Of a DNA stretch of 64,000 nt, positions 34,653 through 44,056 are shown piece after piece. Location: NCBI GenBank assembly GCA_016722705.1, contig JADKGN010000004.1, forward strand, positions 1,178,001 through 1,242,000. The letters run 5' to 3'. The stretch is from Candidatus Dechloromonas phosphoritropha (GTDB lineage Bacteria; Pseudomonadota; Gammaproteobacteria; Burkholderiales; Rhodocyclaceae). How positions within the stretch are numbered: position 1 is the stretch's first letter; each line of letters opens with the position of its first letter. The notes under the pieces are model-generated. The model did no database searches and was not told where the DNA came from. It saw only the letters and a list, made by a program, of their open reading frames with translations. A program made the translations under genes and the position numbers.

Positions 34653-36149
34653 ATGAAAAGCGCCCTCTTCGTTGATTTCGACAACGTCTATTCCGGCCTG
34701 CGCCGTCTCGATCAGGAAACGGCCGACCAGTTCGCCCGCAACCCGACGGTCTGGATGAACTGGTTGATCAAGTCACTGGAAATTCCCGAGCCGGCCACAC
34801 GGGGAGCCAAGAGGCGCGTACTGGTTCGCCGCTGTTACCTGAATCCGCAGGCCTACCAGCGTTTCCGTCCTTCGTTCAACCTGGCAGGCTTCGAGATCAT
34901 TGACTGTCCGGCGCTGACCAGCGAAGGCAAGACGAGTACCGATATCCACATGGTTCTGGATATCGTCGACCTGCTGCAACACGAAACCCGTTACGACGAA
35001 TTCATCGTCTTTTCGGCTGATGCCGACTTCACGCCTGTACTGCGCAAGCTGCGCCGCTGGGACCGGCGCACGACGGTACTCGCCATTGGCTTCCCTTCGG
35101 CTGCCTATCGCGCCTCCGCCGACTTATTAATCGATCAGGACGATTTCGTGCGCAACGCGCTGACTTTCGACGAAACCGTCGCGCCTCCACCAAGGGAGCC
35201 GATCTTGTCTAGCCCATCGCAAGGCGAATGTGCCCCGATTGCGCTGCAATTGATCCAGCAATCGGTTCGCGAAGCCGCCGTGCCTTTGTCACTCGCCAAG
35301 GTCGCTTCGTTGTTGCTGAAAGAAATTGATGGACTGGATGCCTCCGCCTGGGCCGGCTTCGGCAGCTTCCGGGCGCTAATCGAATCGCTGCAGCTCGCGC
35401 CGCTGGTCGTCAGTTGGGAAGGCGGGGGCACGATTCGTGACTCGAAGCGGCATGTCCCGCCATCAACTCAAATCGCGGAAGTGGGTAACGGCAAAGTAGC
35501 CAACCCCTTGAACCCGGTAGCCGAGGCCATCAGGACCGAAGTTGCCAAGGCGGGTCAACCGGTACCCTGTGGCCGACTGGCTGCTGTGCTGATCGGCCTC
35601 GACAGCACTCTTGCCGCCGACTGGGCAGGCAAAAGCACTTTCCGCAAGTTTGTCGAATCCCTGGACGTCAAACCCATCGAGTTCAACTGGAACTGCTCTG
35701 GCGGCATCGCCTACGACCCATCCAGGCCAGCCGCCAAGTCGGCTCAGCAACCGAGCATCGCCGCCGACTGGGCCGACAAGAACCTCTACAACATCGCCAA
35801 GCAGATCCACGAAGTAACCGATGTGCCGCTTCTGACGCCGGAAAAATATCGGAATCTGATTGCGTTGATTGCCAAAGACGTCGCCGAATTCCCATTCCAT
35901 CTGATGGAAACTGGAAAGCGCGTGCGTGACCGCTGCAAGGAATCAGGATTGCCGGTCAGCCGCGCCGACGTCAATCATGTGCTGCGGGGTTTGGTCATGC
36001 GCGGCCATGTATTTGAGGAGGGGGCGAATGACGGTTCGAGACTTGCTCAAAAGCTTGGCGACAATATCCGCTCACTTTGCCTGAGAGAACAGATCGTCCT
36101 TGATGGGGCGATGGACAAGGCGATCAAGGACTGGATTGGTAGCAACTAG
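34653..36149 (+). CDS. NYN-domain nuclease-like protein with LOTUS/OST-HTH-like repeats
   Basis: 498 residues. The N-terminal NYN/PIN-like domain (residues ~1-165) has the acidic residues of a metal-dependent nuclease: FVDFDNVYSGL, STDIHMVLDIVDLL and VFSADADFTPVLRKL. Two related segments of about 75 residues (~190-265 and ~285-360) each have the FxxFRxLIESL or STFRKFVESL pattern of LOTUS/OST-HTH winged helices, which bind RNA. A third helical domain (~375-498) resembles these and a winged helix. The combination suggests an RNA-directed nuclease. It stands alone between two mobile elements, with its own start after GAGC. Confidence 0.75.
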   Translation: MKSALFVDFDNVYSGLRRLDQETADQFARNPTVWMNWLIKSLEIPEPATRGAKRRVLVRRCYLNPQAYQRFRPSFNLAGFEIIDCPALTSEGKTSTDIHMVLDIVDLLQHETRYDEFIVFSADADFTPVLRKLRRWDRRTTVLAIGFPSAAYRASADLLIDQDDFVRNALTFDETVAPPPREPILSSPSQGECAPIALQLIQQSVREAAVPLSLAKVASLLLKEIDGLDASAWAGFGSFRALIESLQLAPLVVSWEGGGTIRDSKRHVPPSTQIAEVGNGKVANPLNPVAEAIRTEVAKAGQPVPCGRLAAVLIGLDSTLAADWAGKSTFRKFVESLDVKPIEFNWNCSGGIAYDPSRPAAKSAQQPSIAADWADKNLYNIAKQIHEVTDVPLLTPEKYRNLIALIAKDVAEFPFHLMETGKRVRDRCKESGLPVSRADVNHVLRGLVMRGHVFEEGANDGSRLAQKLGDNIRSLCLREQIVLDGAMDKAIKDWIGSN

Positions 36150-36171
36150 CCTTACTTACTCATTTACCAAA

Positions 36172-37894
36172 CCCGAATTTTTCATAAAAGCAGGCGAATC
36201 TCGTTTAACCCATTGATATAATAGGGGTTACGCCAATAACGCTTTGTAAGAAGCCTAAACGAGACCGCCCATGGACCATTCTATCCCAACCCAGCTTCGC
36301 TTTCCCGCCAGCGCCGGATTTACGATCCGGGCAGAGTTTGACGGCGGGGCGATGTCCTCCGACTTTGGCGCACTCCTGTTGCGTGGCATCGACCTGCAAA
36401 TCGGCCTGATTCCCCGCCTGGTCAGCGCGATTCACGACAAACGCCACGCCTCGTACATTGACCATCCGCTGGCCGACCTGCTTCGTCAGCGGATATTCCA
36501 GACCGCCAGCGGCTACGCCGACGGTAATGACGCCAACACGCTGCGGCGCGATCCGCTGTTCAAACTGGCGGTCGGTCGTGCCCCGCTGGGCGAGGGAAAT
36601 GACCTGGCCTCCGGCCCCACGCTCTCCCGGCTCGAAAACAGCGTATCGCGCAAAGACATTTACCGCCTGGCCAAAAGCTTCGTCGACGCCTTCATCGCCA
36701 GCTACGCCCAGGCGCCTGCCGTGATCGTGCTCGATATGGATCACTCGGAGGATGCCACTCACGGGCAGCAGGAACTGGCGTTCTATAACCCCCACTACGG
36801 GAATCACTGCTACCTGCCGCTGTTTCTCTTCGAAGGACTTTCCGGGAAGTTCATTACTGCCGTCCTGCGTCCGGGCAAACGCCCGACTGGCAAGGAGAAC
36901 GCGGCCATCATCAAGCGCGTGCTGCGCTTGCTCCGCCAGGCTTGGCCCGAGACCCACATCATTCTGCGCGGGGATGGCCACTTCGCGAATCCCGAACTGA
37001 TGGCCTTGTGCGCGTCCGATCCGCATCTGGACTTCCTCTTCGGCCTGGCCGGCAACCCGGTGCTCTCGCCCAAGGCCGAGCCGCTGCTGAAGAAAGCCCG
37101 TGCGCTGCACCAGACACACAGCGCCAACGCCCAGCGCCTGGGGAACGCCGAGCCTGCGGCGACACGACTGTACGACGATATCGAGTATCAGGCGGGCTCG
37201 TGGCCCAAGGCTTACCGCGTGGTGGTCAAGGCCGAGGTGATGGCCTTGGGTGACAACCCGCGGTACGTGGTGACCTCGCTGTCCGACCCGACGCCTGATG
37301 TGCTTTACAAAGAGCTGTACTGTGCTCGAGGGCAGGACGAGAACTTCATCAAGGCGGTGAAGAACGACTTGGCCAGTGACCGGACCTCCGATCATGCCTT
37401 CCTCGCCAATCACCTGCGGCTGTTCTATTCGTGTGCGGCGTATGGGTTGATTCACGGCTTGCGCGAGAACACGCTGGTGCATACGGAACTGGCCAAGGCG
37501 CAACCGCTGTCGATTATCCTGAAACTCTTTAAGTTGGCGGTGCGCGTGGTGCAGTACAAGGATCGGATCAAGCTGTCCTTGCCTACGTCGTGTCCGATGA
37601 AGGGGGTGCTGGCGCGGGTGACCGAGTTGCTTTACCTCGTCCCGCGCCCGCCGGCACCGGCCTGATCGACTCGGCGACGCCGTCTCATGCTACCGACTCG
37701 AATCCGCTTGAGCGGAGGTCAGGTCTCGCCAGCGCTCTGTCCAGGGATCGATGGCGGCAGGGTGTGATGCCCAAAAGTTGGGGTATTTGGCCGATCGTGG
37801 CGGGTTGGCAGCAAAATTCGCAGCAAGCTGACTCGCATCACGGCTGGAATGGCACGACATTGACATCGCACGGCGGGTTTATGAAACATCCGGG
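36172..37894 (+). mobile_element. Intact IS1380-family insertion sequence
   Basis: Inverted repeats of 18 bases at 36172-36189 and 37877-37894 match at 15 positions. They are flanked on both sides by the 4-bp direct repeat CAAA (36168-36171 and 37895-37898), the target duplication length expected for this family. The 1723-bp element carries one transposase gene. The perfect duplication and intact frame point to a recent insertion about 130 bp upstream of the rpoH CIRCE site. Confidence 0.88.
36271..37665 (+). CDS. IS1380-family transposase
   Basis: 464-residue DDE transposase. Catalytic region motifs include VIVLDMDHSEDATHG (first acidic residue), ILRGDGHFANPELM (second) and the C-terminal YCARGQDENFIKAVKND with the glutamate of the triad. 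The N-terminus SDFGALLLRGIDLQIGL and the ALVGRAPLG-type segment (KLAVGRAPLGEGNDLASGP) are typical. Frame and length are complete. It lies within the inverted repeats at 36172-37894 and transcribes towards rpoH. Confidence 0.93.
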   Translation: MDHSIPTQLRFPASAGFTIRAEFDGGAMSSDFGALLLRGIDLQIGLIPRLVSAIHDKRHASYIDHPLADLLRQRIFQTASGYADGNDANTLRRDPLFKLAVGRAPLGEGNDLASGPTLSRLENSVSRKDIYRLAKSFVDAFIASYAQAPAVIVLDMDHSEDATHGQQELAFYNPHYGNHCYLPLFLFEGLSGKFITAVLRPGKRPTGKENAAIIKRVLRLLRQAWPETHIILRGDGHFANPELMALCASDPHLDFLFGLAGNPVLSPKAEPLLKKARALHQTHSANAQRLGNAEPAATRLYDDIEYQAGSWPKAYRVVVKAEVMALGDNPRYVVTSLSDPTPDVLYKELYCARGQDENFIKAVKNDLASDRTSDHAFLANHLRLFYSCAAYGLIHGLRENTLVHTELAKAQPLSIILKLFKLAVRVVQYKDRIKLSLPTSCPMKGVLARVTELLYLVPRPPAPA

Positions 37895-38001
37895 CAAAGA
37901 AACAGTTTGTCCAAATTTTGCACTTGAGGCAAATCGAGGCGCGGAATTTTTCGACCTTAATGACCAGTTTGCGCCTTTAATTGCTTGGAACAATATCAAC
38001 G
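37666..38001. other. IS1380 right end and rpoH upstream region
   Basis: The first 229 bases are the non-coding 3' end of the IS element, up to the inverted repeat at 37877-37894. From 37895 on lies native DNA upstream of rpoH, without a recognisable gene. No other promoter element could be assigned with confidence. Confidence 0.7.
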
Positions 38002-38020
38002 CCCCGGAACCTTTCCGGGG
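38002..38020 (+). other. Perfect 8-bp hairpin next to the CIRCE element
   Basis: CCCCGGAA and TTCCGGGG form a perfect stem with a 3-nt loop, two bases upstream of the CIRCE element. No T-run follows on either strand, so it is not a terminator. It may be a second operator half or a DNA structure in the rpoH control region. Confidence 0.5.
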
Positions 38021-38022
38021 AC

Positions 38023-38049
38023 TTAGCACTCTCAGGTTGCGAGTGCTAA
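38023..38049 (+). promoter_or_regulatory. CIRCE operator (HrcA site) upstream of rpoH
   Basis: TTAGCACTC-N9-GAGTGCTAA matches the CIRCE consensus at all 18 palindrome positions. A -10-like TAAAAT (38047-38052) overlaps its right arm, so HrcA bound here would block transcription of rpoH. HrcA-CIRCE control is standard for groESL and dnaK operons; control of rpoH would link two heat-shock systems. Confidence 0.9.
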
Positions 38050-38083
38050 AATACAAGCCAATGTTAAAGGAGATCAAAACGCT

Positions 38084-38944
<861 letters not shown>

Positions 38945-38963
38945 GACCATCGGCCATCAGCAA

Positions 38964-38990
38964 GGGGAGCTGCGGCTCCCCATTTTCTTG
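38964..38990 (+). terminator. Rho-independent terminator of rpoH
   Basis: Stem GGGGAGC / GCTCCCC with a TGCG loop (38964-38981) followed by ATTTTCTT. It starts 20 bases after the rpoH stop. Confidence 0.85.
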
Positions 38991-39005
38991 CCGGCAGCAG
39001 CGATC

Positions 39006-39475
39006 AGTCGGCCGGCCGCCCTAGTGGATCGGTAGAGGGCGTGTTGTTGAAGCGTGGTCCGAAGGCGAAAACGTCTTTCGAGCAGACGTCGACGCAGTCC
39101 ATGAAGTCGTTGCGCTCGGAACGCCGCGGCGTGGAAACGCGAACCGGGCCCCAGCGTCCGGGCAGAGTCGACCGCAGCAGCCGCGATTCCTCACGAAGAG
39201 ATCAGGCGAGAGATGCACGCTGCCCTTGATGCCCAGACGGTCGCGCAACCAGCCGACGGCATCGGTTATCATCAGCCGGCCTTGGTTGAGGTCTGTCTTC
39301 GGTTGGACGCAAGAGCGAACATGCGAGTCAGCACCAAGAGCGCTTTCGACCGCTTGGCATACAGTCCGAGACCAAGGCCGAGCATGCCGACACCGCAGGC
39401 TATCCTCGCGGTATCGAAGAGAAACTGGCGCCGGTTGGCCGCCTCCTTCGAGAATTTTCCGTCTGCCATCTTCAT
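39006..39475 (-). pseudogene. Decayed napG-napH relic
   Basis: An ATG at 39475 opens a frame with the N-terminus of NapG (FSKEAANRRQFLFDTARIAC, then GLGLYAKRSKAL), after which homology stops near 39354. Further on, a segment resembling the ferredoxin tail of NapH (MDCVDVCSKDVFAFGPRFNN) runs to a TGA near 39006, partly preceded by a CxxxC-like stretch (NRGCCGRLCPDAG). The cysteine pattern is damaged and at least one frameshift is needed. It looks as if the nap genes were lost by an internal deletion, leaving one end of each gene. No intact nap gene is in the window. Confidence 0.5.
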
Positions 39476-39650
39476 ATCCGCTTCAGGATCTCCAGCAACG
39501 CGGTCGGCTAGCCCAATCCCGCCCGCCTGATTGTCGTTTCCTCGGTTTGCCCTATCGACTGGTACCTTGCTCCATCAGTGTTGACGAATGCTTGGCCTGG
39601 ATCAAGTGGGTGTCAATTCGCAGGCTTGCGCCTCGAAAAGCCGCTGAAAT

Positions 39651-40412
39651 TCAGAGGCGTGGCAGCACAGCGCGCGCCGCCGCTGCGCACTGGGCGGCAA
39701 CCTCGTCGACGGGGAGCGAGCGCAGGTTCGCCAGGACGCTGGCGATGCGCGGCAACTCGGCGGGTGAATTGCGGCCACCGCCCAGCCACTCCGGCGGAAT
39801 GTCCGGCGCATCGGTTTCGAGGACGATCGCTGCCAGCGGCAGTTCGGCTGCCAGCTTGCGGATGCGGGTCGACCCGGGAAAGGTCATGGCACCGCCGAAC
39901 CCAAGCTTGAAGCCGAGCCTGATGAATTCGTCCGCCTGCTGGCGGCTGCCATTGAAGGCATGAGCTATGCCGCCGGTGACCTGGATTCGCCGCAGGTGTT
40001 TCAGAATCTGGTCAATCGCCCGCCGGACGTGCAGCAGCACCGGGAGGCCGTACTCGCGTGCGAGTTTCAGTTGCTCGACAAAATAGAACTCTTGGCGCGC
40101 CGGGTCGCTGTCGGTCACGTGGAAGTCGAGGCCGATCTCGCCGACGGCCACCGGCTGCCCGCGTTCCAGCCAGTCGCGCAGCGCGGCCAGGTCGGATTCT
40201 TTCGCCTGTATCACGTAGAGCGGATGGATGCCGTAGGCCGCGGCACAGCCCGCGTAACGTTCGACGCTGGTTTTGACCTTACGGAAGCCGTCGACCGCAA
40301 CCGCCGGCACGACGATGCGCTCGACCCCGGCGGCCAGCGCTGCCGCATGTACCGCGTCACGATCGGAATCGAATTCAGCCGCGTCGAGGTGGCAGTGGGT
40401 GTCGATCAGCAT
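39651..40412 (-). CDS. tatD: TatD-family hydrolase
   Basis: 253 residues of the TatD metal-dependent hydrolase/DNase family. The metal ligands appear in IDTHCHLDAAEF, VGEIGLDFH, LLHVRRA, GIAHAFNGS and VLETDAPD. The ATG at 40412 overlaps the 3' end of dadA by 7 nt. It is the last gene of the gmk-rpoZ-spoT-dadA-tatD group. Cellular role in this organism is not evident; family members act on DNA ends or D-aminoacyl substrates. Confidence 0.9.
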   Translation of the reverse strand: MLIDTHCHLDAAEFDSDRDAVHAAALAAGVERIVVPAVAVDGFRKVKTSVERYAGCAAAYGIHPLYVIQAKESDLAALRDWLERGQPVAVGEIGLDFHVTDSDPARQEFYFVEQLKLAREYGLPVLLHVRRAIDQILKHLRRIQVTGGIAHAFNGSRQQADEFIRLGFKLGFGGAMTFPGSTRIRKLAAELPLAAIVLETDAPDIPPEWLGGGRNSPAELPRIASVLANLRSLPVDEVAAQCAAAARAVLPRL

Positions 40413-41659
40413 CCGAGGAAGGGAAAGTCCGGCGCCGGGCGCCGATCGCTCATCATATCGGCGAGGGCGGCGGCCGAGCCGCAGGCCATGGTCCAGCCGA
40501 GGGTGCCGTGGCCGGTGTTGAGCCACAGGTCGGGATAGCGAGTGCGGCCGATGCATGGCACATTCGATGGCGTCGACGGGCGTAGGCCGCACCAGAATTG
40601 CGGCTCGCCGGCCGCTTCGAGGGCCGGAAAAAACTGGCGGGTGCGTTGCAGTAGCGCGGTACAGCGCACCGGGTTGAGGTCGAGGTTGTAACCGTTGAAT
40701 TCCGCCGTGCCGGCAATCCGCAGGCGATTGCCGAGCCGTGAAAAAACCAGGCGGTGCTCGTCGTCGGTCAGGCTGACGGTCGGCGCCACTGCCGTGGCGG
40801 ACAATGGCACGGTCGCCGAATAGCCTTTGGCCGGAATGACCGGCAGACTCACCCCGAGTGGCCGAAGGAGCAAGGGTGTGTAACTGCCGAGGGCGACGAC
40901 GTAGGCGTCGGCAATCAACAGTCGACTGCCCTCCGGACCCCTGACCATGACGCCCGCGATGCGGCCGCCGCTGGCGGTGATGCGGTCGACCGTCGAATCG
41001 AGGCGAAATTCGACGCCGCGCGCGGCGGCACGCTCAGCCAGCGCCCGAGTGAACTTGTGCGCATCGCCTGACTCGTCGGATGGCGTGTAGTGGCCACCGG
41101 CCAGTTGCCGGCGGGCGCCGGCCAGCGCCGGCTCGATCTCGACGCAACGCTCGGTACTGACCGGTTCGTGATCGAGTCCGAATTCGTGCATGGTGCGGGC
41201 GGCGTCCATGGCCCGGGCAAAGGCCCGCGGGTCGGTGTACAGGTGAAGAATTCCGCGCTCGAGATGGTCGTATTCAAGCCCGAGTTCGTGGCGCAAGGCC
41301 TGCAGGCAGCCGCGACTGTAGAGCGCCAGCGCGACGATCGCGGCGATGTTGCGTCGGGTGCGCGCGGGCCGGCACTCGCTCAGGAAATGCAGGCCCCACA
41401 TGAGTTGCGCCGGGTCCGCCCGCCAGCGCCAGAGCAGCGGCGCATCCTCGTGGCCCAGCCACCTGATGACCTGTGGCAGCACATGCGGATTGGCCCAAGG
41501 TTCGGCATGCGAAACGGAAATCTGGCCGCCGTTGGCGAAACTGGTTTCGTTGCCAGCCACCGGCTGGCGGTCAACGACCACGACCTCGTGCCCCGAGTCT
41601 GCCAGATACCAGGCGCTGGTCGTGCCGACGACGCCGGCACCCAGAACGAGAACCCTCAA
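40406..41659 (-). CDS. dadA: D-amino acid dehydrogenase small subunit-like (DadA)
   Basis: 417-residue FAD-dependent oxidoreductase. The N-terminal dinucleotide motif is VLVLGAGVVGTTSAWYLA, followed by NETSFANGGQISVSHAEPWA. The C-terminal GLRPSTPSNVPCIGRT and NTGHGTLGWTMACGS close the FAD site. DadA oxidises D-amino acids, mainly D-alanine, feeding electrons into the respiratory chain. No alanine racemase gene is next to it. The ATG overlaps the spoT stop by 4 nt, an unusual place for this gene. Confidence 0.9.
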   Translation of the reverse strand: MRVLVLGAGVVGTTSAWYLADSGHEVVVVDRQPVAGNETSFANGGQISVSHAEPWANPHVLPQVIRWLGHEDAPLLWRWRADPAQLMWGLHFLSECRPARTRRNIAAIVALALYSRGCLQALRHELGLEYDHLERGILHLYTDPRAFARAMDAARTMHEFGLDHEPVSTERCVEIEPALAGARRQLAGGHYTPSDESGDAHKFTRALAERAAARGVEFRLDSTVDRITASGGRIAGVMVRGPEGSRLLIADAYVVALGSYTPLLLRPLGVSLPVIPAKGYSATVPLSATAVAPTVSLTDDEHRLVFSRLGNRLRIAGTAEFNGYNLDLNPVRCTALLQRTRQFFPALEAAGEPQFWCGLRPSTPSNVPCIGRTRYPDLWLNTGHGTLGWTMACGSAAALADMMSDRRPAPDFPFLGC

Positions 41660-43809
41660 CCCTCGCCTCTGCGTTCGCGTGAGATCCGGGTGACTTCCGG
41701 GATCTGGCGCAAGCTGCGCATCACAGTCGCCAGGTGGACCCGGTGGGCCACCTGGATGGTGAAGCTGAGCATCGTCAGGAGACCCTCGGGGTCGGGATCC
41801 ATGGCCACGTGCTCGATGTTGGAGCCAGCGTCAGCGATGGCCGCCGCCACCTGGGCGAGAACACCGCGCTTGTTCCTGACCTCGACACTGATGCAGATGT
41901 CGAACAGCTTGCCCTCTTCCGGCTCCCATTCGACATTGATCCATTGATGCGGCTCGCTCGAACGCGACTTGCGGATGGCCGGGCAGTCCTTAGTGTGGAT
42001 CACCAGGCCGCTGCCCTTCTTGATCGAGCCGATGATCGGATCGCCGGGGATCGGCTGGCAGCAGCGCGCCAGCTGGACCGCCATACCTTCGGTTCCGTGG
42101 ATGGCGAGCGCCACGTCGCTTGGCGAATTGGCGGACAGGTCCTCGCGCGCCAGCAGCCGGCGCGCGAGGACAGACGGGAGTCGCTTGCCAAGGCCGATGT
42201 CGGTGTACAAATCGTCGAGTGTCTTCTTGCCGCAGCTCTTGACCAGGTGATCCCAGGCTTCGGCCGGGATCGAGAGCGGCACGAACCCGAGGGTCAGCAG
42301 TTCCTGGCGCAGCAGCCGCTCGCCAAGTTGCGATGATTCCTCAATCTGGACGGTGCGCAGGAAGTGGCGGATCTTGCCACGCGCGCGGCCGGTCTTGACA
42401 TAGTTCAGCCAGGCCCGATTCGGTGTGGCGTGCGGCGACGTGATGATCTCGACCACGTCGCCGTTGCGCAGCTCGGTGCGTAGCGGGACGGTATCCTGAT
42501 TGATGCGCGCCGCCGTGCAATGATGGCCGATATAAGTGTGCACGTTGTAGGCGAAGTCGATGACAGTCGCGCCGCGCGGCATGGCCATGATCTTGCCTTT
42601 GGGGGTGAATACGTAAACTTCGTCAGGAAAGAGGTCGATCTTGACGTTCTCGAAGAACTCGCCGGAATCGCTGCTCTGCATTTCGAGAAGCGACTGCAAC
42701 CATTTGTGCGTCCTGATGTGCAGGTCGCTGCCGCCATCCTCGCTATCCTTGTAGAGCCAGTGCGCCGCCACCCCGTCCTGCGCGACGTGATGCATTTCCT
42801 CGGTGCGGATCTGCACCTCGACCGGCGTGCCATAGGGACCGATCAGCGTCGTGTGCAACGACTGGTAGCCGTTGCCCTTGGGAATCGCGATGTAATCCTT
42901 GAACTTGCCGGAAAGCGGCTTGAACAGGCTGTGTAGCGCCCCGAGTGCCAGGTAGCACGAAGACACGTCGTCCACGATGACGCGGAAGCCGTAAAGATCC
43001 AGCACCTGTGAGAAGGAAACGCACTTCTCGCGCATCTTGCGATAGATCGAAAACAGGCTCTTCTCACGACCGAACACCTCGGCGTGCAGACCAACCTCGG
43101 CCAACTTGCCGGTGATCCCGTCCTGGATTCTCGAAAGCAATTTCTTGCGGTTGCCGCGCGCCGCCCGCAGTGCCTTGGACAAAATCTTCGCTCGATACGG
43201 ATAAATCAACTGGAACGACAGATCCTGCATTTCGCGGTAGAGCTTGTTCAATCCCAGGCGCAGGGCAATCGGCGCGTATATGTCGAGGGTCTCGATGGCG
43301 ATCCGCCGGCGCTTGTCGGGGCGCATCCCGGCCATGGTCTGCAGGTTGTGCTGGCGGTCGGCAAGCTTTATCAGCACGACGCGCAGGTCGCGTGCCATCG
43401 CCATCAGCATCTTGCGGAAATTCTCCGCCTGCGCCTCCTGGTAGGATGCGAACTCCATCCGGTCGAGCTTCGACAGACCGTCGACGAGATCTGCAACCTC
43501 GCGCCCGAACTTGTCGGCGAGTTCGTGCTTGTTTATCGTCGTGTCTTCGAGAACGTCATGCAGGAGCGCGGCGGTGATGGCTGCGCAATCCATGCGCCAT
43601 TCGACCAGGGCGCCGGCGACCGCCAGCGGATGCGTGATGTAGGGCTCGCCCGACATGCGCGTCTGGTCGGCATGGGCGTCCGCCGAGAAGGCATACGCCT
43701 CCTTGATGCGCTTTATGTCTCCAAGGGAAAGATAATCGAGACTATCGAGGAAGACCTGGTAGGCAGGATCCTCGCTTGCGGGCGGGTGAGATGACGGGGT
43801 CGGGTCCAT
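41656..43809 (-). CDS. spoT: Bifunctional (p)ppGpp synthetase/hydrolase
   Basis: 717 residues. The order is an HD hydrolase domain (residues ~45-150, with ALLHDVLEDT and intact HD residues), the synthetase domain (~200-340, with DLYGFRVIVDD and KGNGYQSLHTTL), a TGS domain (~390-450, VYVFTPKGKIMAMPRGA), a helical domain with conserved CC-type residues (ARCCQPIPGDPIIG), and a C-terminal ACT domain (~645-715). The intact HD motif marks a SpoT-type enzyme able to degrade (p)ppGpp. It follows rpoZ and gmk as in many proteobacteria. Confidence 0.95.
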   Translation of the reverse strand: MDPTPSSHPPASEDPAYQVFLDSLDYLSLGDIKRIKEAYAFSADAHADQTRMSGEPYITHPLAVAGALVEWRMDCAAITAALLHDVLEDTTINKHELADKFGREVADLVDGLSKLDRMEFASYQEAQAENFRKMLMAMARDLRVVLIKLADRQHNLQTMAGMRPDKRRRIAIETLDIYAPIALRLGLNKLYREMQDLSFQLIYPYRAKILSKALRAARGNRKKLLSRIQDGITGKLAEVGLHAEVFGREKSLFSIYRKMREKCVSFSQVLDLYGFRVIVDDVSSCYLALGALHSLFKPLSGKFKDYIAIPKGNGYQSLHTTLIGPYGTPVEVQIRTEEMHHVAQDGVAAHWLYKDSEDGGSDLHIRTHKWLQSLLEMQSSDSGEFFENVKIDLFPDEVYVFTPKGKIMAMPRGATVIDFAYNVHTYIGHHCTAARINQDTVPLRTELRNGDVVEIITSPHATPNRAWLNYVKTGRARGKIRHFLRTVQIEESSQLGERLLRQELLTLGFVPLSIPAEAWDHLVKSCGKKTLDDLYTDIGLGKRLPSVLARRLLAREDLSANSPSDVALAIHGTEGMAVQLARCCQPIPGDPIIGSIKKGSGLVIHTKDCPAIRKSRSSEPHQWINVEWEPEEGKLFDICISVEVRNKRGVLAQVAAAIADAGSNIEHVAMDPDPEGLLTMLSFTIQVAHRVHLATVMRSLRQIPEVTRISRERRGEG

Positions 43810-43830
43810 CAGCCTTCACCGCCCCCGACC

Positions 43831-44037
43831 TCAGGCCTGTCCGCGGTTGAGCACTTCCAGGCCAAACTTGCCGAGCGCCAGCTCGCGCAGCGCAATGACC
43901 GTCGGCTTATCGCGGTCGGCCGGAACCATCGGCGTTGCGCCGTTGGCGATCTGGCGTGCCCGATAGGTTGCCGCCAGCGTCATCTGGAAGCGGTTGGGAA
44001 TCTTCTTGAGGCAATCATCACTTGTTACGCGGGCCAT
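43831..44037 (-). CDS. rpoZ: RNA polymerase omega subunit
   Basis: 68 residues. The start MARVTSDDCLKKIPNRFQM is the family N-terminus, so the ATG at 44037 is chosen over one 17 codons earlier, which lies partly in gmk. The conserved ATYRARQIANG follows. Omega assists assembly of the beta-prime subunit and is one route for (p)ppGpp action, fitting its place between gmk and spoT. Confidence 0.95.
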   Translation of the reverse strand: MARVTSDDCLKKIPNRFQMTLAATYRARQIANGATPMVPADRDKPTVIALRELALGKFGLEVLNRGQA

Positions 44038-44056
44038 CCAAAACCTCGGAATCTGT

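Noticed and set aside
38002..38020. Hairpin upstream of CIRCE as a transcription terminator.
   Set aside because: No T-run follows on either strand.
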